Positions 56,843 to 64,000 of a stretch of 64,000 nt of DNA are shown in pieces (the first letter of the stretch is position 1; the number at the start of each line of letters is the position of its first letter). Under the pieces are notes generated by a model, which saw only the letters and a program-made list of their open reading frames with translations, was not told the origin of the DNA and did not search any database. The translations under genes and the position numbers were made by a program. Origin of the DNA: Nocardia beijingensis NBRC 16342 (GTDB lineage: Bacteria; Actinomycetota; Actinomycetes; Mycobacteriales; Mycobacteriaceae); assembly GCF_001612785.1 (NCBI RefSeq), contig NZ_BDBC01000010.1:62001-126000 (forward strand). Direction: 5' to 3'.

Positions 56843-56924
56843 GGCCGCTATCTTGCCCCTCATGTCCGATCTCGGCAGCCCCGCCCCCGTGAACGTCGCG
56901 TAACACCGACCTGGACAGATGACC

Positions 56925-57812
56925 TCACGAGGCCGGGCAGCGACCCCCGGACAGCTCGTCGAGATGCTGGGAGACGACCGCGGCGAGTTTGTCCAGGATG
57001 TTCATGCCATCGCTGAACGATCCCGACTCCGGCTGCACCGCGATCGCGATCGCGAGCTGCCCCGAAGGCACGTTCACGACCCCGAATTGCCGCACCAGGT
57101 AGTTGCCCGAGACGTCCGGTCCCCAACCGCCCTTGAATTCGGCGCCGCTGAACTCGCCGAGACCCCACCGCTGGCTGGTGACGACCTGTTCCATCAGCGA
57201 GGTGACGCGCTCGGCCTGGGGCAGGCATGGCAACCGCGACGCGAACCGCACCTGATCGGTCAGCGACCACTCCGCCTGGCCGAAGGCCGAGTGCTCGGCA
57301 CGCGCGCGGGTGGCAGGCACGACGGTCTTGGTGTCCCCGCCTTCACGCAGCACCGCCTGCACGGCCTGCGCCGCCTCCTGCGGCGTGCCCAGCGACTGCC
57401 ACAGCGCGTCGGCGGCGGCGTTGTCGGATTGGGTGATCGCCGCCGACGCGGCGTAGTTCGAGCTGCTCGGACTGCGCCGCAGCGCGGCGATGGTCAGCGG
57501 CACCTTCATCGTCGACCAGGCCGGACCGCTGGTCCATTCCCCGAAGGTGATCGCCTGCTCGCCGCCGACCGGCATGACGGCCATGCCCAGCTTCCCGCGC
57601 ACGCCCGCGGCGAGCTCGGCATAGCTCGCGGCCAGGGTGCCCGGCACGATGATGGACAGGCCCTTCTGGTCGGTGCGTGCCGCGGCCTCGGTGATGGTGG
57701 GCTCGCTCGACGAATCCTCGGCGCGGTCGGTTCCGCATCCGGCTACCAGAGCCGCGGCGAGCGCCGCGCACCCCAGGATGTTTCGGACGCTACGGAATCG
57801 ATCAGTAGACAT
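56925..57812 (-). CDS. Beta-lactamase-fold serine hydrolase lipoprotein
   Basis: 295 aa. Lipobox LVAGC near residue 26. The class A penicillin-recognising motifs are recognisable: SxxK as [14 protein letters not shown] in [12 protein letters not shown], and a KTG-like FKGGWGPD. No convincing Omega-loop Glu is obvious, so hydrolysis of beta-lactams is uncertain; mycobacterial LppW-like proteins look alike. ATG 57812; GTG 57821 possible. Same strand as pfkA, 82 nt apart. Confidence 0.85.
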   Translation of the reverse strand: MSTDRFRSVRNILGCAALAAALVAGCGTDRAEDSSSEPTITEAAARTDQKGLSIIVPGTLAASYAELAAGVRGKLGMAVMPVGGEQAITFGEWTSGPAWSTMKVPLTIAALRRSPSSSNYAASAAITQSDNAAADALWQSLGTPQEAAQAVQAVLREGGDTKTVVPATRARAEHSAFGQAEWSLTDQVRFASRLPCLPQAERVTSLMEQVVTSQRWGLGEFSGAEFKGGWGPDVSGNYLVRQFGVVNVPSGQLAIAIAVQPESGSFSDGMNILDKLAAVVSQHLDELSGGRCPAS

Positions 57813-57936
57813 TTTCGACACATTCTTCTCGCGAAATCCGCCGGCCCGGCGACCGGTGACCGCGACGGCATGGGCGCGGCCTCGGGTCGGCTGACTCTTG
57901 TCTCCCCGCCAGATGACGACGGCGCGGTCAACAAGC

Positions 57937-58086
57937 ATGGACACCTCCACCTACCCGCCCGATGTCGCCGAGCGGCCGGGTTCGGAACCGGCGCTCGCCG
58001 CCGGCCTCACCCGAGAACTGCTTCTCGTTATCCCGGAGAACGTACTAGATGAATTGATCAAGCCCCAGTTCACCGAAAACCACTGA
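57937..58086 (+). CDS. Small hypothetical protein (49 aa)
   Basis: 49 aa: MDTSTYPPDVAERPGSEPAL, then TRELLLVIPENVLDELIKPQ and FTENH. The composition looks protein-like, and the C-terminal half is a plausible helix, but there is no ribosome-binding site and no family match is known to me. Divergent from the lipoprotein gene. Marginal call. Confidence 0.35.
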   Translation: MDTSTYPPDVAERPGSEPALAAGLTRELLLVIPENVLDELIKPQFTENH

Positions 58087-58453
58087 CCGCCACGGCCGCT
58101 GCCGAACGGGTCGGCGCACCTCGCTCCCGCTCAATAGCATTCGAGTATTACCGCAGTATTTTTCGGGTTCCGGCGGTGCGTCGCGGCCAGTGCGGTTCCC
58201 GGTGCGCACGTTTGGCGGGCTTCACAGCGCGCGGCATCCACTCGACCGGATGCACATCGCGACGCCCAGCGCAAGCCCACCGAGGCCGAGGTGACAACAG
58301 CTACGCGAGTTCGGCGACCCCGGCGGGGCCCCGATCCGCAGCAATCTTCACGCAACCGGGACCGCGATTTCTCAGCGACATGCGAGGCGCGCAAACCGGC
58401 CTCGATGCCCTGGAACGCCATCTCGACGCCATGCCCGACGAGGAAGGACAGCC
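58087..58453. other. Gene-free stretch with a possible ArsR remnant at its end
   Basis: No full gene. The last part (58380-58457), in frame from an ATG, reads MRGAQTGLDALERHLDAMPD EEGQP and overlaps the SRPBCC start by ATGA. Such tails and overlaps are usual for ArsR regulators that precede SRPBCC genes, but no HTH is left upstream. Confidence 0.4.
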
Positions 58454-58921
58454 ATGAGCCGGTCCCGAGCACGACTGCACACCATCGACGGCTACGTCCT
58501 GCGTTTCGAGCGCGACCTGGTGTGGCAGCCGCCGGAGCGGCTGTGGTCGCTGCTCACCGAGGAGCGGACTCCGGCGGTGGGCGGCCCCGCGCCGGTCCGG
58601 TCGACCAACGCGCACGTCGAGGCGGGCGAACTCGTCGGCGTCGAGCCGCCCCGACGGCTGGAGTACCGGTGGCGCCACGACGGCGCGGTGGCGGGCACCG
58701 TGCGGTGGTCCTTCGAAGCCGATCCCGACCTCGGCGTGCGGGTGGAACTCAGGCAGACCCTGCCGGACGGACTCGCTCGGCTGCGGCCCGAACTGCTGGC
58801 CGCCTGGCACGTACAGCTGGAATTGTTCTTCGCCGCTACGCAAGGCGATATCCGGTGCCCGTGGCCCGCCGATCGCGTCGCCGCGCTCACCGCACGGTAC
58901 GCGGCGGGGCTCGGCGAATGA
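58454..58921 (+). CDS. SRPBCC-domain protein (AHA1/CalC-like)
   Basis: 155 aa. START-like fold: FERDLVWQPPERLWSLLTEE, GELVGVEPPRRLEYRWRHDGA, GTVRWSFEADPDLGVRVELRQTLPD and a long C-terminal helix (LLAAWHVQLELFFAATQG). It binds a hydrophobic ligand or acts as a chaperone activator; role unknown. ATG 58454 with AGGACAG upstream. Confidence 0.85.
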   Translation: MSRSRARLHTIDGYVLRFERDLVWQPPERLWSLLTEERTPAVGGPAPVRSTNAHVEAGELVGVEPPRRLEYRWRHDGAVAGTVRWSFEADPDLGVRVELRQTLPDGLARLRPELLAAWHVQLELFFAATQGDIRCPWPADRVAALTARYAAGLGE

Positions 58922-59067
58922 GCGGACGGCTCAAACCACCCCACCGCGGCGCCGGAACTGCTTACGATCCCGTAGCCACATCGGAAAACATGCGCCGGAC
59001 CGGCGCGTAGCCGACCCGCGCACCCGCACTCGTCGGCGAAGAGCCTTCCCTTCTGGAGTCATGCCCT

Positions 59068-60339
59068 TTGTCCACGCCACCGTCCCCGCGATCCACTTCC
59101 GAAAGCACGAAAGTCTGTCCTGTTCAACATAATTCACCTCTCGACAGCGACGGGCCCCGGGTCGCGCTGTACACGGAGGCATTCGCCGCCGACCCCCATC
59201 ACGCCTACCGGGAGATGCGCCGCCGTTACGGTTCGCTCGTCCCCATCGAACTGGCGCCGAACGTGCCCGCAACATTGGTGATCGGCTACTACACGGCGCT
59301 GCGAATCCTCAACGACCCGACGCATTTTCCCGCGGATCCACGCACCTGGCAGCAGAGCGTGCCCGGCGAGTGCCCGATCCTGCCGATGATGGAATGGCGA
59401 CCGAACGCGCTGCGCAGCACGGGATTCGAGCACCAGCGCTACCGGCAGGTGAACGTCGCCGCTATCGACGCGGTCGATCTGCACGCATTGCACGCGACGA
59501 CCGAACAGGTCGCGGGTCCGCTGATCAACGCCTTCTGCCAGGACGGTGCAGCGGATCTGATCAGCCAGTACGCGTTCCCGCTCACCTTCGCGGTGCTCAA
59601 CGAGATGCTCGGTTGCCCGCCGGAGATCGGGCAGCAGGTGGCGATGGGCATGGCCGCCATCTTCGAGGGCGTCAACGCGGACAAGGGCAACGCGATGCTC
59701 GCCGACGCGCTGTTCGACCTGGTCCGGATGAAGCGGCGCGATCCCGCCGACGACATCACCTCCCGGCTGCTGCGGCACCCCGCTGGTCTCGACGACATGG
59801 AGATGATCCATCAGCTGGTCACCCTGTACGGGGCGGGAATCGAGCCACAGCAGAATCTGATCGCCAACACCTTGCGGCTGATGCTCACCGACCGCCGGTT
59901 CGCGAGCGGAATATTCGGCGGCAGCCTGTCCACCCGCGACGCGCTCGACGAGGTGCTGTTCGACGATCCGCCCGGCGCCAACTACTGCTTCAGCTACCCG
60001 AAACAGCCCATCCTGATCGATGACGTGTGGTTGCCGGCGCATCAACCGGTCGTGATCAGCATGGCCGCCTGCAACAACGATCCGGCGATCCACACCGGCG
60101 AGCACATCGACAGCCGAGCACACCTGGCCTGGGGCGCCGGACCGCACTCCTGCCCCGCCAGATCGATGGCGTATCTGATCGCGCAGGACGCCATCGACCA
60201 GCTACTCGACGCCCTGCCCGAGATACGCCTCGCGGTCGAGCCGGAAGAGCTGTCCTGGCGACCGGGGCCGTTCCACCGTGCCCTGGTGTCGTTGCCCGTC
60301 GTCTTCCCGGAATCTCCGCCGTTGCCCGGATTCGGATAA
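59068..60339 (+). CDS. Atypical cytochrome P450 (CvnE-like)
   Basis: 423 aa. The heme loop is HLAWGAGPHSCPARSMA with the axial Cys, but Trp replaces the usual Phe and Pro-Ala the Gly after Cys. The I helix has YGAGIEPQQNL in place of the AGxDT/AGxET oxygen-activation motif, and where the K-helix ExxR should be there is DEVLFDDPP, without the Arg. This resembles P450s of actinobacterial conservons (CvnE), though no cvnA-D genes are near. TTG 59068 is the start, with GGAGT 9 nt upstream. Its monooxygenase activity is doubtful. Confidence 0.85.
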   Translation: MSTPPSPRSTSESTKVCPVQHNSPLDSDGPRVALYTEAFAADPHHAYREMRRRYGSLVPIELAPNVPATLVIGYYTALRILNDPTHFPADPRTWQQSVPGECPILPMMEWRPNALRSTGFEHQRYRQVNVAAIDAVDLHALHATTEQVAGPLINAFCQDGAADLISQYAFPLTFAVLNEMLGCPPEIGQQVAMGMAAIFEGVNADKGNAMLADALFDLVRMKRRDPADDITSRLLRHPAGLDDMEMIHQLVTLYGAGIEPQQNLIANTLRLMLTDRRFASGIFGGSLSTRDALDEVLFDDPPGANYCFSYPKQPILIDDVWLPAHQPVVISMAACNNDPAIHTGEHIDSRAHLAWGAGPHSCPARSMAYLIAQDAIDQLLDALPEIRLAVEPEELSWRPGPFHRALVSLPVVFPESPPLPGFG

Positions 60340-60503
60340 CGAAGCGCGTTCCTGCCCGGTGTCCGATGCCGCGAGCGGGACGGGTGTGCGGCTCGCGCGA
60401 ATTTTGTTCGCGCTGATCGTGATTGATGGCAAACCGGCCGTGGTGGCGGAGAATCACGCGGCAGCCGCGAACCGCTCATCCGACCGATCCCGCAGGAGCA
60501 CAC

Positions 60504-61049
60504 GTGATCACATCCGTTCCGGTGAACCTCAAGCACGCGCGCGACATCCATCCCGACATCGACGTGCCGGTGGTTCGAGACGCCATCCGCCCGGAGCGCG
60601 CGCTGTGGTCCCCCGCCGAGTTACACGGGCTGACCAGCCTGGTGGCCGCGGAACTGGCGACGCCGCTGCTGGACATCGTGCGCTTCGACGCCGAACAGCG
60701 CTGGTGGACCCGTCTGGCGCTGACCATGGGCGTCGAACTGTGGCTGCTGTCCTGGGCTCCGGGGCAGGGCACCGAACCGCACGACCACGGCGGCGCGTCG
60801 GGTGCGTTCACCATGACCGTGGGGGAACTCAGCGAGGAATACGCGCACCCGGGCGGGCCGGTCCGCAGAGCGGAGCGACGGGCGGGCGACACGGTCGGAT
60901 TCGGTCCCGATCGAGCGCATCAGCTGCGCAACGACAAGCTCTGGCCCGCGGCGTCGGTGCACGCGTACTCTCCCCCGCTCCGGCCGGTGCGCGAATACCG
61001 TAGGCTGGCGGACTTCGCGGGAACGTCAGCGAGCGGAGTGGATGCATGA
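60504..61049 (+). CDS. Cysteine dioxygenase family protein
   Basis: 181 aa cupin of CDO type I. Iron ligands: PHDHGGASGAFTMTVGEL (two His) and DRAHQLRN (third His). CDO oxidises cysteine to cysteine sulfinate. GTG 60504 with GCAGGAGC 6 nt upstream. The stop overlaps the rhodanese start (ATGA, 61046-61049), a pairing common in actinobacteria. Confidence 0.92.
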   Translation: MITSVPVNLKHARDIHPDIDVPVVRDAIRPERALWSPAELHGLTSLVAAELATPLLDIVRFDAEQRWWTRLALTMGVELWLLSWAPGQGTEPHDHGGASGAFTMTVGELSEEYAHPGGPVRRAERRAGDTVGFGPDRAHQLRNDKLWPAASVHAYSPPLRPVREYRRLADFAGTSASGVDA

Positions 61050-61447
61050 CGAGTACAGGCGCCGACGAGATGGTGACCAGGGCCAGGGCGCGGCTGGAGC
61101 GGCTGACGCCCGAGCAAGCCGCTGCCGTGCAATCCCGGGGCGGCCTGATCGTGGACATCCGGCCGCACGCGAACCGCAGCGCCGAGGGCGAGATACCCGG
61201 CGCGGTCGTGGTGGAACGGATCGTCCTGGAGTGGCGTCTCGACCCGAACGGCGAACACCGGCTGCCCGGCGTCACCGCCGACACACCGGTGGTGATCGTG
61301 TGCAACGAGGGCTATGCCTCCAGCCTCGCGGCCGCCGACGGGCAGCGCCTGGGGCTCCGACAGGTGACCGACCTCGTCGGAGGATTCCGGGCGTGGCGGG
61401 CGGCGGGCTTGCCGGTGGTTCCCGGCGGCAGCCAGGCTGTGCCGTAG
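61046..61447 (+). CDS. Rhodanese-like sulfurtransferase
   Basis: 133 aa single-domain rhodanese. IVDIRPHANRSAEGEIPGAV, active-site loop VCNEGYASS with the catalytic Cys, and GGFRAWRAAGLPV. Transfers or removes sulfane sulfur; coupled to the cysteine dioxygenase, it likely helps handle sulfur from cysteine breakdown. The stop is 9 nt from the convergent kinase gene stop. Confidence 0.92.
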   Translation: MTSTGADEMVTRARARLERLTPEQAAAVQSRGGLIVDIRPHANRSAEGEIPGAVVVERIVLEWRLDPNGEHRLPGVTADTPVVIVCNEGYASSLAAADGQRLGLRQVTDLVGGFRAWRAAGLPVVPGGSQAVP

Positions 61448-61456
61448 CCGACCTCG

Positions 61457-63742
61457 TCAGTAGACGTACACCACCGCGTTCTCACCGCCGCTGCACGTGA
61501 CGAGCTGGCCTTCGGGCAGGCAGTTCATGGTGTAGGTGCGGCCGGTGACCGGGCTGGTCGCGACGACCGAGCGCGGCGCGTCACGAGTCGCGTTCTGCGC
61601 CTGCCCGAGCGCGGCATAGGCTCTGCGCACCTCTTCGGCGAACGCGCAGCTGGTCACGGGGGTGCCCGTCGCCGACTGGGTGAACGCCCCGGTGGCGGCC
61701 TGCCCCTGACCGCACGCCTTCGCACCCGCGGGCAACGTGACCTGGGACGCCTTCGGCGAGGTGGAGGTGGCCGACGGCGACGATGTCCGGCTCGGCGCCT
61801 GGGTGGTCGGCCGCGCCGCTGGCGCGGACGCCTCGGAGTGCGCGGCGGCGGAGGTGGTCTCGACCTGACCCCGGCCGAACGACTGCCAAGCGATCGCGCC
61901 GCCGACGGTCAGCGCGACGATGGCGAAGACGGCCACCATGATGGGCAGCGCGATGGAGCGACCCTGACGAGACGCGGAGTAACCGGGCTCGTCGTAGTCG
62001 TCATAGCCGTACTCCGGTTCGTCGCGGCCCAACGGGTCGCCGGTGCGCGCGGGGTAGTCGCCGTGCGGCGGATAGTCGGTGCGAGCCGCGCGTCCGTCGG
62101 GCTCCGACGGCGCCAGATACTGGGTCGGGGCCGAATCCGGTTCCGGCAGGAAGTCGGACTCGCCGTGCGGTGGGATCCAGCCGGATGGCTGTGCTGGATC
62201 CGAATCCTGCGGGTAGTTTCCGAGCCCAGGATGTCCCTCGTCGAAGGCGTTGCCGGGGGTCTGCGGATAGCCTTGGGGCATATCGGAATAAGCCTGCGCG
62301 ACGGTCGGTTCCGCGTATACCCGGGTGGATTCCGGATCGGCATATGTGGATTCGTCCGGCTGTCGCGCGTTCGCGGGATCGAAATTCTGCGGTGCGGCGT
62401 AATCGGCATAACCCTGCCGATACCCGTCCGGCGGCGGGACCGGCTCCGGGTACACCCGGGTGGAATCCGAATCGTAAGTGGAGTCGTCCGGCTGTCGCGA
62501 GTAGGCGGGATCGGGGTGCTGCGCGGCGGGCGCGGCGTAACCCTGCGGGTACACCTGCGTGGGCGGCGCGGCGGGCTCCGGCGGCTGCGGGTATACCTGG
62601 GTCGGCGGCACGGCGGGCTCCGGCTGCGGATATCCCGCGGCCTCCAGATACGCCTGCGTCTCCGGATACAGATGCGCGTCCGGGAAGGGCCGCATCGGAG
62701 GCAGGTCCACCTCCGGCGGGTGCGGCGCTCGCGGCGGCTCCGGCGCATCCGACGGTGGCAGCGGCGTGAAATGGAACTCCGTCGGGCGAACCACCGTCGG
62801 TGCGCTCGGATGGATCACCGCGGGCAGCGACAATTCACCGGTCGATTCCGGCGCGACCGTCTGCTGTGACCGGTCGGGCGCACGCACCACCAGCGTCGGC
62901 CCGGACGGCGTCGAGGCGAGGGCGGCACGGGCGGCCCTGGCCAGCGCGGTCGCGGTCGGGAAGCGGTCGGCCGGGTCCTTGGCCATACCGCGATGCACCA
63001 CCTCGTCCAACGCGGCGGGAATCCCGCCCGCCAGCGCACTCGGCCGCGGCGGCGGATCGGACATGTGCGACTTGATCAGCACGTTCATGCTGGCCGCCGG
63101 AAACGGCGTCGCTCCGGTCAGGCACTCGTGCAGCACGCAGGCCAGCGAGTAGACATCGGCGCGGCCGGTCACCGGACCGACGTCGAAGCGTTCCGGCGCC
63201 ATGTAGATGTAGGAGCCGACGGCCATGCCGACCAGCGTCACCGCGCTGTCGCCTTCGGTGTGCGCGATGCCGAAATCGGCGAGGTACGCGAAATCCGCGT
63301 CCGTCACCATGATGTTCGCCGGTTTCACGTCGCGATGCACCAGATTGTTCGCATGCGCGGCGTCCAGGGCGGAGGCGATCTGCTCGATGATGCCGACGGC
63401 GCGAGCCGGACTCAGCGGCCCCTTGCTCCGCAGCAGGGTCCGCAGGTCGACGCCCCGCACCAGCCGCATGTCGATGAACAGCACCCCATCGATCACGCCC
63501 CAGTCGTGGATCGGGATGACGTGCGGTTCGGCCAGCCGCGCCGCGGCCTGCGATTCGCGGCGGAAACGCAGCTGGTACATCGGGTCTTTGGCGAGTTCTT
63601 CGGAGAGCAGCTTGACCGCGACCACCCGGTCCTTGACCGTGTCGTACGCCTCGTATACCTCCCCCATTCCCCCCTTGCCCAGCAACGACCGCAGTTCGTA
63701 CGGCCCGAACCGCGTGCCGGTTCTCGGCCCGGATTCCTGCAC
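61457..63742 (-). CDS. Membrane Ser/Thr protein kinase (PknD/PknH-like)
   Basis: 761 aa. Kinase domain 15-275: GKGGMGEVY P-loop, Lys44 in VVAVKLL, HRDVKPANI (136-144), DFG 156-158. A roughly 320-residue Pro/Tyr/Gln-rich linker repeats VYPQ/VYPEP units. One membrane segment (about 597-619) leads to an extracellular tail with four Cys near the end (KACGQG, VTSCAF, MNCLPE, VTCSGG). It probably senses an external cue and phosphorylates cytoplasmic proteins. GTG 63742 with GGAGG upstream. A NarL-type regulator precedes it on the same strand. Confidence 0.94.
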   Translation of the reverse strand: MQESGPRTGTRFGPYELRSLLGKGGMGEVYEAYDTVKDRVVAVKLLSEELAKDPMYQLRFRRESQAAARLAEPHVIPIHDWGVIDGVLFIDMRLVRGVDLRTLLRSKGPLSPARAVGIIEQIASALDAAHANNLVHRDVKPANIMVTDADFAYLADFGIAHTEGDSAVTLVGMAVGSYIYMAPERFDVGPVTGRADVYSLACVLHECLTGATPFPAASMNVLIKSHMSDPPPRPSALAGGIPAALDEVVHRGMAKDPADRFPTATALARAARAALASTPSGPTLVVRAPDRSQQTVAPESTGELSLPAVIHPSAPTVVRPTEFHFTPLPPSDAPEPPRAPHPPEVDLPPMRPFPDAHLYPETQAYLEAAGYPQPEPAVPPTQVYPQPPEPAAPPTQVYPQGYAAPAAQHPDPAYSRQPDDSTYDSDSTRVYPEPVPPPDGYRQGYADYAAPQNFDPANARQPDESTYADPESTRVYAEPTVAQAYSDMPQGYPQTPGNAFDEGHPGLGNYPQDSDPAQPSGWIPPHGESDFLPEPDSAPTQYLAPSEPDGRAARTDYPPHGDYPARTGDPLGRDEPEYGYDDYDEPGYSASRQGRSIALPIMVAVFAIVALTVGGAIAWQSFGRGQVETTSAAAHSEASAPAARPTTQAPSRTSSPSATSTSPKASQVTLPAGAKACGQGQAATGAFTQSATGTPVTSCAFAEEVRRAYAALGQAQNATRDAPRSVVATSPVTGRTYTMNCLPEGQLVTCSGGENAVVYVY

Positions 63743-63812
63743 CCGTCATCCTCCGCATCCCGGGCAGGGATCACACACCGAGATCACGCGGTACGCGACC
63801 GGAGGCTGCCCG

Positions 63813-64000
63813 TCACACAGTGGATTCTCCGGGTGTCACCACCCCGTGGTCAAACGCGAACACGATCGCCGCGGCACGATCCCGCAGCTCGAGCTTGCCG
63901 AAGATATGCCCCACATGACTTTTCACGGTCACTTCCGAGATGCCGAGTTCCCGAGCGATTTCCGCGTTCACCCGGCCGCGCCCGATCAGTTCGAGCACTT
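63813..64000 (-). CDS. NarL/FixJ-type response regulator, C-terminal HTH (partial)
   Basis: The last roughly 62 residues of a protein starting beyond the window: LELIGRGRVNAEIARELGIS, then EVTVKSHVGHIFGKLELRDR, the LuxR-type HTH, ending AAAIVFAFDHGVVTPGESTV. The receiver domain, if present, is outside. It lies 70 nt before the kinase gene on the same strand and may be its transcriptional partner. Confidence 0.92.
   Translation of the reverse strand, partial: VLELIGRGRVNAEIARELGISEVTVKSHVGHIFGKLELRDRAAAIVFAFDHGVVTPGESTV

Overview
The window is high-GC actinobacterial DNA, most likely from Nocardia or a close relative in Mycobacteriales. Three things point there. The backbone gene order closely follows Mycobacterium tuberculosis Rv2989 to Rv3010: IclR regulator, F420/flavin-type split-barrel protein, tRNA-Glu/tRNA-Gln/gltX, FAH-family protein, MFS pump, leuB, serA, then ilvC/ilvN/ilvB, PH-domain protein, DoxX protein, lppZ, gatB and pfkA. 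GTG/TTG starts are common, and several genes appear to have leaderless promoters. Proteins such as DUF5302, DUF6400 and Cgl0158-type are actinobacterial. No insertion sequence, integrase, rRNA or regular CRISPR array was seen.

Layout. (a) 1-9.2 kb: conserved core with tRNA charging (tRNA-Glu, tRNA-Gln, GluRS), leuB and serA. (b) 9.3-17.2 kb: accessory regulator/target pairs: a TetR and its probable target, an epimerase-hydrolase fusion, sharing one operator; a 39-aa amphipathic peptide gene; a LysR/MFS divergon; an orphan RlaP-type nucleotidyltransferase; an HxlR/DHFR-like divergon; and a cold-shock gene. (c) 17.6-28.4 kb: a myo-inositol locus with iolD, iolB, a Cgl0158-type aldolase-like protein, iolC, a three-gene ABC importer and iolE on the minus strand, divergent from lacI and an iolG-like dehydrogenase, with two GAGCGCTC palindromes between. 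(d) 28.4-38.5 kb: a lower-GC, decayed accessory island with a frameshifted Nudix gene, a second frameshifted gene, McrB with a mcrC broken by a 4-bp duplication, a TetR/DUF6463 pair, a secreted four-cysteine protein, and a CoxE-like VWA/MoxR pair whose 3' end is scattered as degenerate copies. (e) 38.8-47.9 kb: the branched-chain block ilvBNC, preceded by a leader peptide (ELLVI) and an attenuator hairpin, then the PH-domain gene, ilvD, DoxX and lppZ. (f) 48.5-64 kb: a LysR/EamA operon with a perfect palindrome, gatB, a hydrolase lipoprotein, a VapBC-type module, pfkA, a beta-lactamase-fold lipoprotein, an atypical P450, a cysteine dioxygenase/rhodanese pair, a membrane Ser/Thr kinase and the end of a NarL-type regulator.

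How the parts connect. GluRS, the tRNA-Gln gene and GatB are the expected components of indirect Gln-tRNA synthesis. leuB, ilvBNC and ilvD form much of the branched-chain amino acid pathway, with ilvBNC apparently controlled by attenuation. The iol genes would import inositol and carry it to the aldolase step, but no iolA is in view. The region most worth a second look is 28-39 kb (decay and dispersed fragments), along with the small peptide at 11998-12117 and the CRISPR-repeat-like units in the ilvN-ilvC gap.
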